This document shows positions 37,473-46,042 of a DNA stretch of 64,000 nucleotides, piece by piece. Every line of letters begins with the position of its first letter. The first letter of the stretch is position 1. Made by a program: the position numbers and the translations under genes. The notes under the pieces are model-generated. The model did not search any database and had not been told where the DNA came from. It saw nothing but the letters and a program-made list of their open reading frames with translations. The stretch is from Laspinema palackyanum D2a. GTDB taxonomy: Bacteria; Cyanobacteriota; Cyanobacteriia; Cyanobacteriales; Laspinemataceae. The stretch spans positions 1 to 64,000 of the forward strand of contig JAMXFF010000001.1 of the NCBI GenBank assembly GCA_025370845.1, given 5' to 3'.

Positions 37473-38885
37473 TCACATTTTATAAGTTTGTAAGGTTTCT
37501 GCGGTCAGGGTTTGTAAGGGATCGGAAATTTCTACTGATGCACCACTGGGTCGATTGATCCGGCGAAGTTCTGGGGGAAGAGACGCCACGGAATGCCGGG
37601 TTCGTTCCGCGATCGCCTCCAACATTTCCGGAGGATGAACCCGCTGTCCCTCTTTGAAAAGTAGCTGCATCATCGGTACTTCACCGGGTTGAATGGCTTC
37701 ACTGACCAATCCCAGGCGATCGCCCACAATCAGTCCATCCTGATAGCGTCGGAAAATCTGCTTCCGTCCGGGATAGCTGACTTTGCCGCTAGAATTTTTC
37801 ATCACCGGCACCCCATCAATCTCTACAATTTTATAAACCCCATTTACGGGAGTCCCGGTGACTAACTTAGTCCCGATGCCAAAGCCATCAATGGGACAAC
37901 CGGAGGCTTTCAACTCGGCAATTTTCCACTCATCCAAATCTCCACTCACAAAAATGGGGACATCGGGAAGCAGTTCTTGGACCTGTTTAGACAATTGGAC
38001 CAAATCCCCGGAATCCAGGCGCACTCCTCCGACTTCCATTTCTCCCGCTTGGAGGCGATCGGCGATTTTCCGGGCCGCTTCAATCGGATCATAAGTATCA
38101 ATCAGTAAGGGAGAACCGGGAAAATAATGCTGAAACGCTCGAAACGCCTGCATCTCACTCCCTTCCGTTGCCGAGAGGGCCATCACCAGGGCGTGAGCCA
38201 TTGTTCCCGAAGGTTTTCGACCTAATTTGAGTGCCGCCAACACATTCGAGGTGGCATCCATTCCGGCGGCCAAAGCCGCTCGTGCGGCCCACAGCGAGGC
38301 TTGAGGACTAAAGGCTCGTCGGGTGCCAAACTCCAAAATGGAGGCTTCGGGACCGGCGACATCGCGAATACGCGCCGATCGCGTCGCGACAAGGGTCTGA
38401 TAATTAATGGTATTGAGTAAATAGGTTTCGACAATTTGAGCTTGCCACAGGGGAGCCTCCACCCGCAGCAACGGTTCATTGGCAAAGACTGCCGTTCCCT
38501 CGGGAACCGCCCAAATATTACCCTGAAACCTTGCATCGGCCAGGAGTGACCAAAATTTATCAGAGGCCCTGGAAAAAATTCCAGTGGCTTGCAAACTGGC
38601 AATCTGCACCTCGCTGAACCGGAATTGCTCTAGGTACTCAAAGACTTGAGCTAACCCCATTGCAATTAAATAACCAAAGCCTTCCGGAAGTTTGCGAACA
38701 AACAACTCAAAGCTGGCGGTTCTGCCGTCCAGACCTTCTCCGGTGTAACAGGCGGCCATTGTCAATTGATAGAGATCGGTCAACAGACTATAGTCCTCTG
38801 GGACAACAGTCAGTTCTGATCCGTCTTTACCCGCTTGGGAAAGGGGTTGCGGATTGAGATCATTGGGTTCAGTGGCAGTTGCCAT
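37473..38885 (-). CDS. pncB: Nicotinate phosphoribosyltransferase
   Basis: A 470-residue enzyme that recycles nicotinic acid into nicotinate mononucleotide with PRPP. Typical segments are LLTDLYQLTMAACY at the N-terminus, EFGTRRAFSPQASLWAARAALAAG (about 186-209), GTMAHALVMA (about 227-236) and VRLDSGDLVQLSKQVQ..IFVSGDLDEWKIAELKASG (about 290-330). It is the first gene of the NAD cluster; 188 bp separate it from nadD. I looked for a palindromic NrtR operator upstream and did not find a convincing one. Confidence 0.95.
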   Translation of the reverse strand: MATATEPNDLNPQPLSQAGKDGSELTVVPEDYSLLTDLYQLTMAACYTGEGLDGRTASFELFVRKLPEGFGYLIAMGLAQVFEYLEQFRFSEVQIASLQATGIFSRASDKFWSLLADARFQGNIWAVPEGTAVFANEPLLRVEAPLWQAQIVETYLLNTINYQTLVATRSARIRDVAGPEASILEFGTRRAFSPQASLWAARAALAAGMDATSNVLAALKLGRKPSGTMAHALVMALSATEGSEMQAFRAFQHYFPGSPLLIDTYDPIEAARKIADRLQAGEMEVGGVRLDSGDLVQLSKQVQELLPDVPIFVSGDLDEWKIAELKASGCPIDGFGIGTKLVTGTPVNGVYKIVEIDGVPVMKNSSGKVSYPGRKQIFRRYQDGLIVGDRLGLVSEAIQPGEVPMMQLLFKEGQRVHPPEMLEAIAERTRHSVASLPPELRRINRPSGASVEISDPLQTLTAETLQTYKM

Positions 38886-39366
38886 GTGCCAGATTCCTTG
38901 CTGAGAGGGGTTTGTTCAATTATAGTGGCATTTACCAAAATTTGTCACCGGATCCGGATAAAAATCCCCGGGTTGATGTGGGCGATCGGTCATAAATCCT
39001 GGGAATTTTAGCAATTTTTCGGACCTGGGTTATGGTGGAATTCATTAAAAATCTCGGCTCGGATCTGTTTGCCGAGGGCGTTTCTCTGAGAGGGGTGGAG
39101 AGAAAAATATCGGATTAACAACAAATATGCTATAATTTAATGCGTATTCTTGCTGGTTTTAAATCGTAACAAATTGTAAACCCCTCCCATCGCCCCATTC
39201 CAGATTAATTCCGGGATTCAACTATTGCGAACTAATAAGTTATCCTAAAAAATATTGCAAAAGTAACCGCTCCCCGGGGAAGTCAGGTAAAGTAAAAAGT
39301 AACGAGGTCTAGGGATTGCGATCGCTGACTCGGTTAACCTAAATGAACCTAATCAGGAGTTTTATC
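38886..39366. other. Divergent upstream region of pncB and the 48-residue protein
   Basis: 480 bp, AT-rich in its middle. A TATAAT (39131-39136) lacks a matching -35. No repeat and no gene seen. Confidence 0.4.
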
Positions 39367-39513
39367 ATGAACCTTTCTAAAACCATTGGTGACTTTTTCC
39401 AACACGTCTCAGAAGCAGCCGCTCGAATCTTTGGACCCAACGATGATAAATATCCGGAAACCGGGGTTCAACCCTTTGACGGCGATCCCAACCGAGGAGA
39501 AGAATGGTCCTAG
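39367..39513 (+). CDS. 48-residue conserved-looking small acidic protein
   Basis: ATG 39367 is preceded by CAGGAG at 39353-39358, good spacing. The product begins MNLSKTIGDFFQHVSEAAARIF and continues PNDDKYPETGVQPFDGDP. I have the impression of a small cyanobacterial family with this NDDXYPETGVQPF pattern, but I cannot name it. A strong terminator at 39569-39619 follows, so this is a monocistronic, deliberately ended unit. Function unknown; the first half is an amphipathic helix, the second half acidic and unstructured. Confidence 0.7.
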   Translation: MNLSKTIGDFFQHVSEAAARIFGPNDDKYPETGVQPFDGDPNRGEEWS

Positions 39514-39568
39514 GTCCTAGTCGGACAGGAGTGTAAAAAAAACTGAGTGTTGAAATTAGTTGAAATCC

Positions 39569-39619
39569 ATAAAAAGAACCCTATCCCTACCCTATCCCTC
39601 CCGATGGGGTTCTTTTTAT
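39569..39619 (+). terminator. Rho-independent terminator
   Basis: ATAAAAAGAACCC (39569-39581) and GGGTTCTTTTTAT (39607-39619) pair perfectly, with five T residues in the right arm. It ends the 39367 small gene; it also faces the minus-strand gene ending at 39673 and could act both ways. Confidence 0.8.
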
Positions 39620-39672
39620 GAATAATTTGATAAAAAACCTTTCCAGGTTAGGGGAATTTCCAGGGATAACCC

Positions 39673-40371
39673 TTACAAAATTTGATGTAAGAAAAAGCAG
39701 AACGCCGCACTTCCAATGGGAACCGTGAGATTATCAATTCCCACTTTAGAAAATGCTTCTAAGACGGTTGCCACCCCAGCTACCCCAAGGGCAATCAACC
39801 CAATATTCCATAAATTTCCCTCAACCAGGGCTAAGATAGAAGCCGTAATAATAAAACTAACCAGCGCCATTGTCGCTGACCCTTCCAAACTCTTTTTTTC
39901 GCCCCAAAATTGATAGGGATGCTGGCCGAAACGCTGACCGATTAAAGCAGCTAAACCATCTCCATAAGTCATGATTAAAATGCCGATGGCTGCATATTGG
40001 GGAAGTTGTAACGGCCAAAACCAGGCGACCAAGATGCCGATACTAATGGCATAGAAAAATGTTCCTAAACTTTGGCGTCCGACACTATTAATTCCCGGGA
40101 GAATCGGAAATTTGTAAGAAATCAGGGCAATCGCCCCAGCTATAATAGAAGCAGCGATCGCCACCCAACCGGGAATCTGTAGCCACCATGCCAACAAAAT
40201 CACATTGCCGGTGCCAATATGAACGACTTTGCGAACCACTTCGGAATCCGTTCGGGTAAACCGATGCAACCCCTCAGCAAAAATCAGTAGCAACCCCAAC
40301 CACAACCCAACGGCTGCTACTTGTAACCCCAGGGGTAAAATGGATTCTAATGAGAATAGGGAAGTCAACAC
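39673..40371 (-). CDS. Phytol/polyprenol kinase-family membrane protein (VTE5/VTE6-like)
   Basis: A 232-residue protein with six or seven transmembrane helices, of the CTP-dependent polyprenol/phytol kinase family. Cyanobacterial members salvage phytol from chlorophyll for tocopherol synthesis. The family segment VVRKVVHIGTGNVILLAWWL (about 45-64) and the nucleotide-binding part GDGLAALIGQRFG..GEKKSLEGSATM (about 138-170) are visible. The start is GTG 40371. It could be either the phytol or the phytyl-phosphate kinase paralogue; I cannot decide. Confidence 0.85.
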   Translation of the reverse strand: MLTSLFSLESILPLGLQVAAVGLWLGLLLIFAEGLHRFTRTDSEVVRKVVHIGTGNVILLAWWLQIPGWVAIAASIIAGAIALISYKFPILPGINSVGRQSLGTFFYAISIGILVAWFWPLQLPQYAAIGILIMTYGDGLAALIGQRFGQHPYQFWGEKKSLEGSATMALVSFIITASILALVEGNLWNIGLIALGVAGVATVLEAFSKVGIDNLTVPIGSAAFCFFLHQIL

Positions 40372-40533
40372 AGAATTTAAGGACTAAAACATTTTAAAGG
40401 TTTCTCTGAGTGTAGGGGATTGAGGCCATCGGGCGATCGACAACCTCTAAAAAATTTAGGACTTCCCGAGATTAGGGTGTCCCAGAACGAGTCAAAATAA
40501 ATAAACTCTGGCAATTTTCTCTTCGATTACGTT

Positions 40534-40773
40534 ATGAAATGGCTGATGATTCGGTTAATTCGAGGATATCGACTGTTAATTTCTCCCTTATTTCCGCCTA
40601 CTTGTCGATTTCATCCCACTTGTTCCCAATATGCAATCGAGGCGATCGACCGTTTTGGACCCAGGCGCGGGGGATGGATGGCATTCCGTCGGGTGTTGCG
40701 CTGTCATCCCTTACATCCGGGAGGATATGACCCTGTACCGGAGGTGCCTGAAAAAACCACTGAATCCGTGTGA
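40534..40773 (+). CDS. yidD: Membrane protein insertion efficiency factor YidD
   Basis: A 79-residue protein with the full YidD pattern: [36 protein letters not shown] and a C-terminal [14 protein letters not shown]. Three conserved cysteines are present. It assists YidC-dependent insertion at the inner membrane through an amphipathic N-terminal helix. Stand-alone here, not next to rnpA/yidC. Confidence 0.95.
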   Translation: MKWLMIRLIRGYRLLISPLFPPTCRFHPTCSQYAIEAIDRFGPRRGGWMAFRRVLRCHPLHPGGYDPVPEVPEKTTESV

Positions 40774-40867
40774 CTGGAAAAATAAACTGAAAGCGGCAAG
40801 GTGCGTCAGATAGATAACTTACTCATTTGATTAACTGATGATCTGATGCACCTGCGATCCGCTGGAT

Positions 40868-41051
40868 AACGACTGAAGATAACGACTGAAGTCGTTACTA
40901 CGAACGGAGGAACGGATGTTGGGTTTTTGAATAGTTGCGAACGACTGAAGATAACGACTGAAGTCGTTACTACGAACGGGGAGACGGATAGTCGGGTTGG
41001 TGAATAGTTGCGAACGACTGAAGATAACGACTGAAGTCGTTACTACGAACG
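40868..41051 (-). repeat. 72-73 bp tandem repeats carrying REP-like units
   Basis: Three units start at 40868, 40940 and 41013. Each holds a truncated AACGACTGAAGAT followed by a full AACGACTGAAGTCGTTACTA-CGAACGG unit, plus a spacer that includes GAATAGTTGCG. The REP-like units have the same orientation as array 2. The array lies between yidD and the next minus-strand gene. Confidence 0.85.
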
Positions 41052-41066
41052 GGGAAGTGAATTTAA

Positions 41067-41267
41067 TTAATCCATCATGCGGAGTCTGCCGCGTTTAGTG
41101 CTGTAGATGAGGCGATTGATAATATCTTGATGTTCCTCAGTCAGGGAGTTGCGTAAGATTGCCGTCCGGAGACGATAGCGATCGCTCTTTGTCATCTGGC
41201 CGGAGAACAAGATATCCCCAAATAATTCTTCGAGGGTTTTTGGGTGCTTGCTATCAAAAATTTTCAT
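41067..41267 (-). CDS. Small helical cyanobacterial protein, function unknown
   Basis: From ATG 41267 the product is 66 residues: MKIFDSKHPKTLEELFGDIL followed by FSGQMTKSDRYRLRTAILRN, then an EEH helix, and RLIYSTKRGRLRMMD at the end. It resembles small cyanobacterial proteins that share LF-x(2)-IL-x-SG-x-I(T/S)-x(2)-DR and end in a (K/R)RG-x-L-x-(V/M)-(V/M)D motif. I cannot name the family. An upstream extension to 41339 adds a basic tail of unlikely origin. All-helical; no cysteines. Confidence 0.6.
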   Translation of the reverse strand: MKIFDSKHPKTLEELFGDILFSGQMTKSDRYRLRTAILRNSLTEEHQDIINRLIYSTKRGRLRMMD

Positions 41268-41498
41268 AAGGTTTAAAGAGAGTTCGTAAATAATTCTTTC
41301 AATTTTGGCGGCAAGGGGGGGATTTGGGTGCGATCGCATTCAGGGTTACCCTGCGATCGAGATCATACTTGACCCCGATGGCGATCGCTGACAGCAGAGT
41401 TTCCCGTCAGTGAGGCCAAAAACTCTGTTGCCATACCGCATTTTGGATTAATTTTACAAAATTGTAATAATTTTTAATCTAAAAAATAAATACAAAAA

Positions 41499-41526
41499 AG
41501 CCCAATCTGGAGAGTAAGATTGGGCT
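41499..41526 (-). terminator. Terminator of the CP12-like gene
   Basis: AGCCCAATCT and AGATTGGGCT pair perfectly around an 8-nt loop. On the minus strand a run of six T residues follows. Confidence 0.85.
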
Positions 41527-41552
41527 ACCAAATCAACTATTTTACTGGAAAA

Positions 41553-41855
41553 CTAAACATCGTAAATCCGAGATTCGGAAGCACCTGGATGTTCTAAACA
41601 GTAGCGTTCAAAAGCCGATTTGGGTTTCTGAGTTCTTCGGTGTGCGGCGACGCTGAGGAGTTCCTCGACAATATCCCAGGCTACTGCGCTTTCGGGAGAT
41701 TCAATGCCTTTTTCTGCTGCGATCGCCCTGGCTTCATCCCGTGCCATTTCAATGCGTAGGCTCAAGGGAATAGTATTGCTTTGATTCCCCTCGGAATTTG
41801 ACCCATGATTCCGGGTATTTGCGAGCCTTTGGGTTCTAGTTAAAACTTGAGCCAT
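41553..41855 (-). CDS. CP12-like protein lacking the second C-terminal cysteine
   Basis: A 100-residue protein. Residues 32-100 follow the CP12 pattern: EMARDEARAIAAEKGIESPESAVAWDIVEEL with the hallmark AWD-VEEL core (59-66), then FERYCLEHPGASESRIYDV matching the CP12 C-terminus (YC..NP..ECRIY). Cys86 is present, but the position of the second C-terminal cysteine is Ser95, and there is no N-terminal cysteine pair. CP12 normally bridges GAPDH and phosphoribulokinase when its disulfides form in the dark, so this copy could not form the C-terminal disulfide. The N-terminal 30 residues are a Ser/Asn-rich extension. It may be a paralogue with another partner. Confidence 0.78.
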   Translation of the reverse strand: MAQVLTRTQRLANTRNHGSNSEGNQSNTIPLSLRIEMARDEARAIAAEKGIESPESAVAWDIVEELLSVAAHRRTQKPKSAFERYCLEHPGASESRIYDV

Positions 41856-42118
41856 GACGGATTACCTCATCCAAAAATTAATAGGTTTCTCAAGCACCCG
41901 ACTCTAGTCGATTCCTTCGAGCAAACCTCATACTTGTATTGTAGCTTGACTACCCGACCTTGGAGGTGTAAATAACCGTAACACTTTATTGCAAAAGGTT
42001 TCAAACCCCTAAAAAGCCCGTCCTGACAGCCTTTTCCTGGAACTGCACCTTATTTATCTTTCCAAAAGATTAAAATAGATTAAAATAGAATAAGAAAATG
42101 TAAAGAACCGTTGCTTTT

Positions 42119-43597
42119 ATGACTGTTGCTGACTCCGCTCAAGCTCAAAAACGTGCCAATCCCTTTTTATCCCTCAACCTTGAAACTGCCCTAGAATCCT
42201 TGGGTGAAGACTACTACGACATCGTTCCGGCTGCTGAATTTCCCCAGCATCTTCTCCGGTTTCGCAATGACGAATTATTACAAAAATTAGGATTAGAATC
42301 CTCAACTGTAACCGATGAAGATTTTATCGAAGCTTTTGGGTATTTTCAGGGGGTACGACCGTTTTTAGCCCTGCGCTATCATGGCTATCAATTTGGCGAA
42401 TATAACCCCAATTTAGGCGATGGAAGGGGCTTTGTCTACGCTCAAGTTCGGGGTACCGATGGCAAACTTTACGATTTCGGCACCAAAGGCAGTGGCAGAA
42501 CTCCTTATTCCCGTCATGCCGATGGACGGTTAACCCTCAAAGGCGGAGTTAGAGAAGTTTTAGCAGCGGAAATGTTGCATCGGATGGGAGTTAGAACCTC
42601 TCGCTGTTTAAGCTTAGTTGAAACCGGCGAACAATTGTGGCGAGGAGATGAACCTTCTCCAACGCGATCGTCGGTGATGATCCGCTTTAGTGAATCTCAT
42701 ATCCGATTTGGAACCTTTGAACGATTGCACTATTTAGGACGAAAAGATTTAATCCAAAAACTCTTAGATTGGGTGATTGCTCATTATTATCCCCACCTCA
42801 ATGATACTCTACCGCCCTTGACTTCCTCGGGTACGGGAAACCCGAAAGAGAACTATGCCCGATTTTATCAAGAATTGGTGCAACGGGTGGCTACTTTAAC
42901 GGCACAATGGATGGCAGCCGGATTTTGCCATGCGGTGTTAAATACGGACAATATGTCCATCACGGGGGAAAGTTTCGATTATGGACCTTTTGCCTTTATT
43001 CCCACTTACAACTTAAAGTTTACAGCGGCCTATTTTGACTATTATGGGCGCTACAGTTACGGGAATCAACCGGCAATCTGTCGCTGGAACCTGCAAATGT
43101 TGCAAGTGCCCTTAAAGGCGGTGATTGATGAGGCGGACATGGAAGCTGCCTTAGAGGAATATTATGACCATTATAACCGAGAATATCGCCAACTGATGCT
43201 CAGTAAGTTGGGATTTGGGGAAGAAATGCCGGAAGAGGCAGCAACGGAGTTGGTGCAATTAACCCTGCAACTTTTGGCGGAGTCTCAGGTGGAGTATCCG
43301 GAGTTCTTTTGGCAACTCAGACAGCAGTTTTCTCCGGAGTGGCGGGAAAACAGTGACTGCATTTTTGGCCCGATGGAAACCGATTCAGAACTGTTCGCTG
43401 CTTGGCAAAAAGCCTATTTCCATTTGTTGCAGTTTGTGGGAACAGCGGATTTAGAGCCAATGCGAGAACGGATGGCAAAATATAATCCGCAAACGGTGAT
43501 ACTCCGACCTAAAATTGAGGCGATTTGGGAACCGATCGCCCAGGAGGATAATTGGCAGCCGTTCTATGATTTGTTGAATCAAATCAAAAAAGATTAA
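42119..43597 (+). CDS. selO: SelO-family protein adenylyltransferase (YdiU/UPF0061)
   Basis: A 492-residue pseudokinase-fold enzyme that, in characterised members, transfers AMP to protein Ser/Thr/Tyr residues in redox responses. Motifs seen: [63 protein letters not shown] (about 101-163) and [24 protein letters not shown] (about 278-301), with the NTDN metal-binding segment. The C-terminus ends without the CXXC/CXXU redox tail of some SelO proteins. It stands alone, followed by a terminator. Confidence 0.9.
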   Translation: MTVADSAQAQKRANPFLSLNLETALESLGEDYYDIVPAAEFPQHLLRFRNDELLQKLGLESSTVTDEDFIEAFGYFQGVRPFLALRYHGYQFGEYNPNLGDGRGFVYAQVRGTDGKLYDFGTKGSGRTPYSRHADGRLTLKGGVREVLAAEMLHRMGVRTSRCLSLVETGEQLWRGDEPSPTRSSVMIRFSESHIRFGTFERLHYLGRKDLIQKLLDWVIAHYYPHLNDTLPPLTSSGTGNPKENYARFYQELVQRVATLTAQWMAAGFCHAVLNTDNMSITGESFDYGPFAFIPTYNLKFTAAYFDYYGRYSYGNQPAICRWNLQMLQVPLKAVIDEADMEAALEEYYDHYNREYRQLMLSKLGFGEEMPEEAATELVQLTLQLLAESQVEYPEFFWQLRQQFSPEWRENSDCIFGPMETDSELFAAWQKAYFHLLQFVGTADLEPMRERMAKYNPQTVILRPKIEAIWEPIAQEDNWQPFYDLLNQIKKD

Positions 43598-43626
43598 ACC
43601 TCTATAACATTGCAAAGACTGCAAAA

Positions 43627-43651
43627 AAGGACAGGAAAATGCCCTGTCCTT
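43627..43651 (+). terminator. Terminator after selO
   Basis: AAGGACAGG and CCTGTCCTT pair around AAAATGC, with an A-run before and CCTTT after. Confidence 0.7.
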
Positions 43652-43717
43652 CCTTTATGAAAACCTAGTTGCGATCAGGCGATCGCATCCGTAATTTAGA
43701 CACTCCAAATTCCGAAT

Positions 43718-43963
43718 TTAGGCTCCGGGCATAGTCCCCGTGGGGCTGCGATGAGCACCAACTTGGGGACGCGGATGCCACTTGCCATCACTTCCTTCCT
43801 CATAGCTACTCCGCAGGGAATTCCAGGCCACATCCAGAGCCCCACTATCGCTCATTCCATTGGAGGAAGCACTGTTATAAGCGGTGAAGAAAATATTTTG
43901 TGCGCCTTCAGGCAGTTTTTCTTTTACATCATTGGGTAAATCTTCTTTGGTTTGGTAAGCCAA
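43718..43963 (-). CDS. ChaB family protein
   Basis: An 81-residue protein with the ChaB fold (QTKEDLPNDVKEKLPEGAQNIFFTAYNSASSNG, then ALDVAWNSLRSSYEEGSDGKWHPR). ChaB was first linked to cation transport regulation in E. coli, but its biochemical role is unclear. The start is TTG 43963, supported by AGGAGAAT 8 nt upstream. The last ~15 residues are a low-complexity tail. Confidence 0.9.
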   Translation of the reverse strand: MAYQTKEDLPNDVKEKLPEGAQNIFFTAYNSASSNGMSDSGALDVAWNSLRSSYEEGSDGKWHPRPQVGAHRSPTGTMPGA

Positions 43964-44257
43964 GATTATTCTCCTAATTTACTGGTTTTTTACAATAGAT
44001 TCAATTTAATCAAAAATTTTCCCAAAAACCCTCTACCGTCAGGCTGAATCAAAGGATACATTTCACTCAATTTCTACCTCTTATCAAATCGAATATCTTT
44101 CTTAGGGTAGGTGCGAAAGATAGTCCAATTTTGGAGAAATTGAATCCTGGGGAATTCAGGCGATCGCCCTCTCCCTCTGCCCTAATCCTGACCCGGCTTT
44201 GCCATCGGGGGAAAATGGCTTATAATACAACCCAAGGCGCAGCAATAATTAACCTTT

Positions 44258-44419
44258 ATGGGCCGAGTCCGAGCAAAATCTGACTTTCCAGAAAAAATCT
44301 GCCCCGTCTGTCAACGCCCCTTTACCTGGCGGAAAAAATGGGCGGATTGTTGGGATGAGGTAAAATACTGTTCGGAACGCTGTCGCCGTCGCCGTTCCCA
44401 AGCTCAATCCTCAGAATAA
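44258..44419 (+). CDS. DUF2256 four-cysteine zinc-ribbon-like protein
   Basis: A 53-residue basic protein: [34 protein letters not shown]. The pairs CPVC and CSERC could bind one zinc ion. The family (DUF2256) is widespread in bacteria and has no known function. It is too short for ordinary gene calls but the match is unmistakable. ATG 44258; the next gene begins 102 bp downstream on the same strand. Confidence 0.88.
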   Translation: MGRVRAKSDFPEKICPVCQRPFTWRKKWADCWDEVKYCSERCRRRRSQAQSSE

Positions 44420-44521
44420 ACCGGGGAATTTCCCCAAAATGCCTCAATTACTGGCTGTCAAAGAGTACCCTTTGGGTTACCATAAAAGATTGGATATTAA
44501 CCGAAGGCAGAGGCTGAATTC

Positions 44522-45457
44522 ATGACAACGGGTGCGGTACAACCCAAGCTGATTATTCATGGTGGCGCGGGGAGCTCTCTTAAAGATAAAGGTGGACTTG
44601 AAGCGGTGCGCGGCTCCCTCCATGCCATTATAGAGGAAGTGTATGGTATCTTAATCCAAGGGGCCTCTGCCACAGAAGCGGTGGTGCGCGGATGCAAACT
44701 CCTGGAAGACGAACCGCGTTTTAATGCGGGAACAGGTTCGGTGTTGCAATCCGATGGACAAATTCGGATGAGTGCGGCGTTAATGGATGGCACGTTGCAA
44801 CGCTTTAGCGGCACGATTAATGTCTCTCGGGTTAAAAATCCCATCGATTTAGCCCTATTTTTACAGAATTCCCCCGATCGCGTCTTGTCGGATTTTGGTT
44901 CAGCAGAATTGTTGCGCGAATTGCAACTGCCGATTCATAATCCCCTCACAGATAAGCGGTTGCAGGAGTGGATGGAGGAACGCAAAGATAATTTTTCCCG
45001 CAGTATGGCGAATGTGGTGGCAGAATCCTCGGGACGGGGAACGATTGGGGTTGTGGTACTGGATCAGGCGGGTAAAATTGCTGCTGGAACCTCTACGGGA
45101 GGGAAAGGATTTGAACGGATCGGGCGCGTCAGCGATTCGGCAATGCCTGCGGGAAATTACGCCAATCCCAAGGCGGGAATTAGTTGTACGGGGATTGGGG
45201 AAGATATTATCGATGAATGTCTCGCGGCGCGAATTGTGGTGCGGGTAACTGATGGATTATCGTTGATGAATGCTTTTGAGCGATCGTTTGCCGAAGGGGA
45301 ACGGAATAAACGAGATTTTGGGGCGATCGGGATTGATGCCACAGGCGCGATCGCCTGGGGTAAAACTTGTGAGGTGATTCTCGCTGCCTATCACACCGGC
45401 GATCGCATCGGTGATGCCTTGGAAATGAGTCCAGAAATGGGTGTCGGCATCGCCTAG
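44522..45457 (+). CDS. Isoaspartyl peptidase / L-asparaginase (plant type)
   Basis: A 311-residue Ntn hydrolase that self-cleaves before a threonine and then hydrolyses asparagine and isoaspartyl dipeptides; in cyanobacteria it also helps degrade cyanophycin dipeptides. Signatures: LIIHGGAGS at the N-terminus, EDEPRFNAGTGSVLQSDGQIRMSAALMDG (about 59-87), and GRGTIGVVVLDQAGKIAAGTSTGGKGFERIGRVSDSAMPAGNYAN (about 172-216), with the nucleophile Thr in GTIG. The length and residues are normal. A 3' repeat and hairpin follow at 45488. Confidence 0.94.
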   Translation: MTTGAVQPKLIIHGGAGSSLKDKGGLEAVRGSLHAIIEEVYGILIQGASATEAVVRGCKLLEDEPRFNAGTGSVLQSDGQIRMSAALMDGTLQRFSGTINVSRVKNPIDLALFLQNSPDRVLSDFGSAELLRELQLPIHNPLTDKRLQEWMEERKDNFSRSMANVVAESSGRGTIGVVVLDQAGKIAAGTSTGGKGFERIGRVSDSAMPAGNYANPKAGISCTGIGEDIIDECLAARIVVRVTDGLSLMNAFERSFAEGERNKRDFGAIGIDATGAIAWGKTCEVILAAYHTGDRIGDALEMSPEMGVGIA

Positions 45458-45487
45458 GGAACTCAAAAAAATAAAACCGTCAAACCC

Positions 45488-45578
45488 GTTCGTAGTGACT
45501 CCTTCAGGAGTCATCTTTAAAGAAACCCCTGAAGGGGGGACGTTGAACATTTGGATGATTTATTTTTTGCAATCCCCC
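45488..45578 (+). repeat. 3' hairpin element, copy 1
   Basis: GTTCGTAGTGACTCC-TTCA-GGAGTCA, then CCCC-TGAA-GGGG and GAACATTTGGATGATTTAT, 30 bp after the asparaginase stop. It is homologous, in the opposite orientation, to the element at 56795-56887 and resembles the REP-like units by its GTTCGTAGT head. Confidence 0.7.
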
Positions 45579-45595
45579 TAGGTGAGATGGAACAG

Positions 45596-45659
45596 AAACC
45601 GGGTTTCTGAACCAGATTATTGCAAGTTAGCAGAATTTTGGGCAAGAAACCCGGTTTTT
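45596..45659. terminator. Inverted repeat AAACCGGGTTTCT, second copy
   Basis: AAACCGGGTTTCT (45596-45608) and AGAAACCCGGTTTTT (45645-45659) form a hairpin ending in T residues, homologous to 24999-25064. It should terminate readthrough from the asparaginase gene and insulate the RNA candidate downstream. Confidence 0.65.
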
Positions 45660-45715
45660 AATTCTCGGTTAGGGGACCCGAAACTTTTATCCCCAAAAAA
45701 TCTCGGTTCAAGGTG

Positions 45716-45744
45716 TTGACAATCGTAGCATCTTGACATACAAT
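45716..45744 (+). promoter_or_regulatory. Near-consensus promoter of the ncRNA candidate
   Basis: TTGACA (45716-45721), a 17-bp spacer and TACAAT (45739-45744). One of the two best promoters in the window, and it is not followed by an open frame. Confidence 0.75.
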
Positions 45745-45750
45745 AATAAA

Positions 45751-45945
45751 ATGGAAGTGTGTGCGCCCATATATATCGAAATCTGAGAACGGAAAATTCC
45801 CTAAAGGAATCTCTCTCTACCGATGAGTAGAGTAGTCTACTCTGGTAGTTCTCACAGAAGACAGAGAGACAGTTCCCTCCTCAGACAGACCACTGAAGCG
45901 GATAGGTTCGCTACAGTAGATATATAGATTCAAGCGCATCAAAAC
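45751..45945 (+). ncRNA. Candidate structured ncRNA, 6S RNA (SsaA)-like
   Basis: The ~195-nt segment after the promoter has no frame but can fold into one long interrupted hairpin. Outer pairing is TGCGC (about 45762-45767) with GCGCA (about 45936-45940) and ATATAT with ATATAT. A middle stem is GGAA-TCTCTCT with AGAGAGA-CAG-TTCC. The terminal hairpin is CTACC..GAGTAGA-GTAG-TCTACTC.GGTAG. The 3' strand of the internal open region also holds a small hairpin (AGCG..CGCT). A long hairpin with a central open region and ~190 nt length is the plan of 6S RNA, which binds RNA polymerase. The identity is inferred from structure only; another structured RNA is possible. Confidence 0.5.
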
Positions 45946-46042
45946 AAAGTTGGGTGCTGAACTTCAGACTTATCGAGTAAGCTGTCATCTTAAATTGACA
46001 GAAGGTCTGGACACTTTATAGAGAACCAATTATACGAATCAG

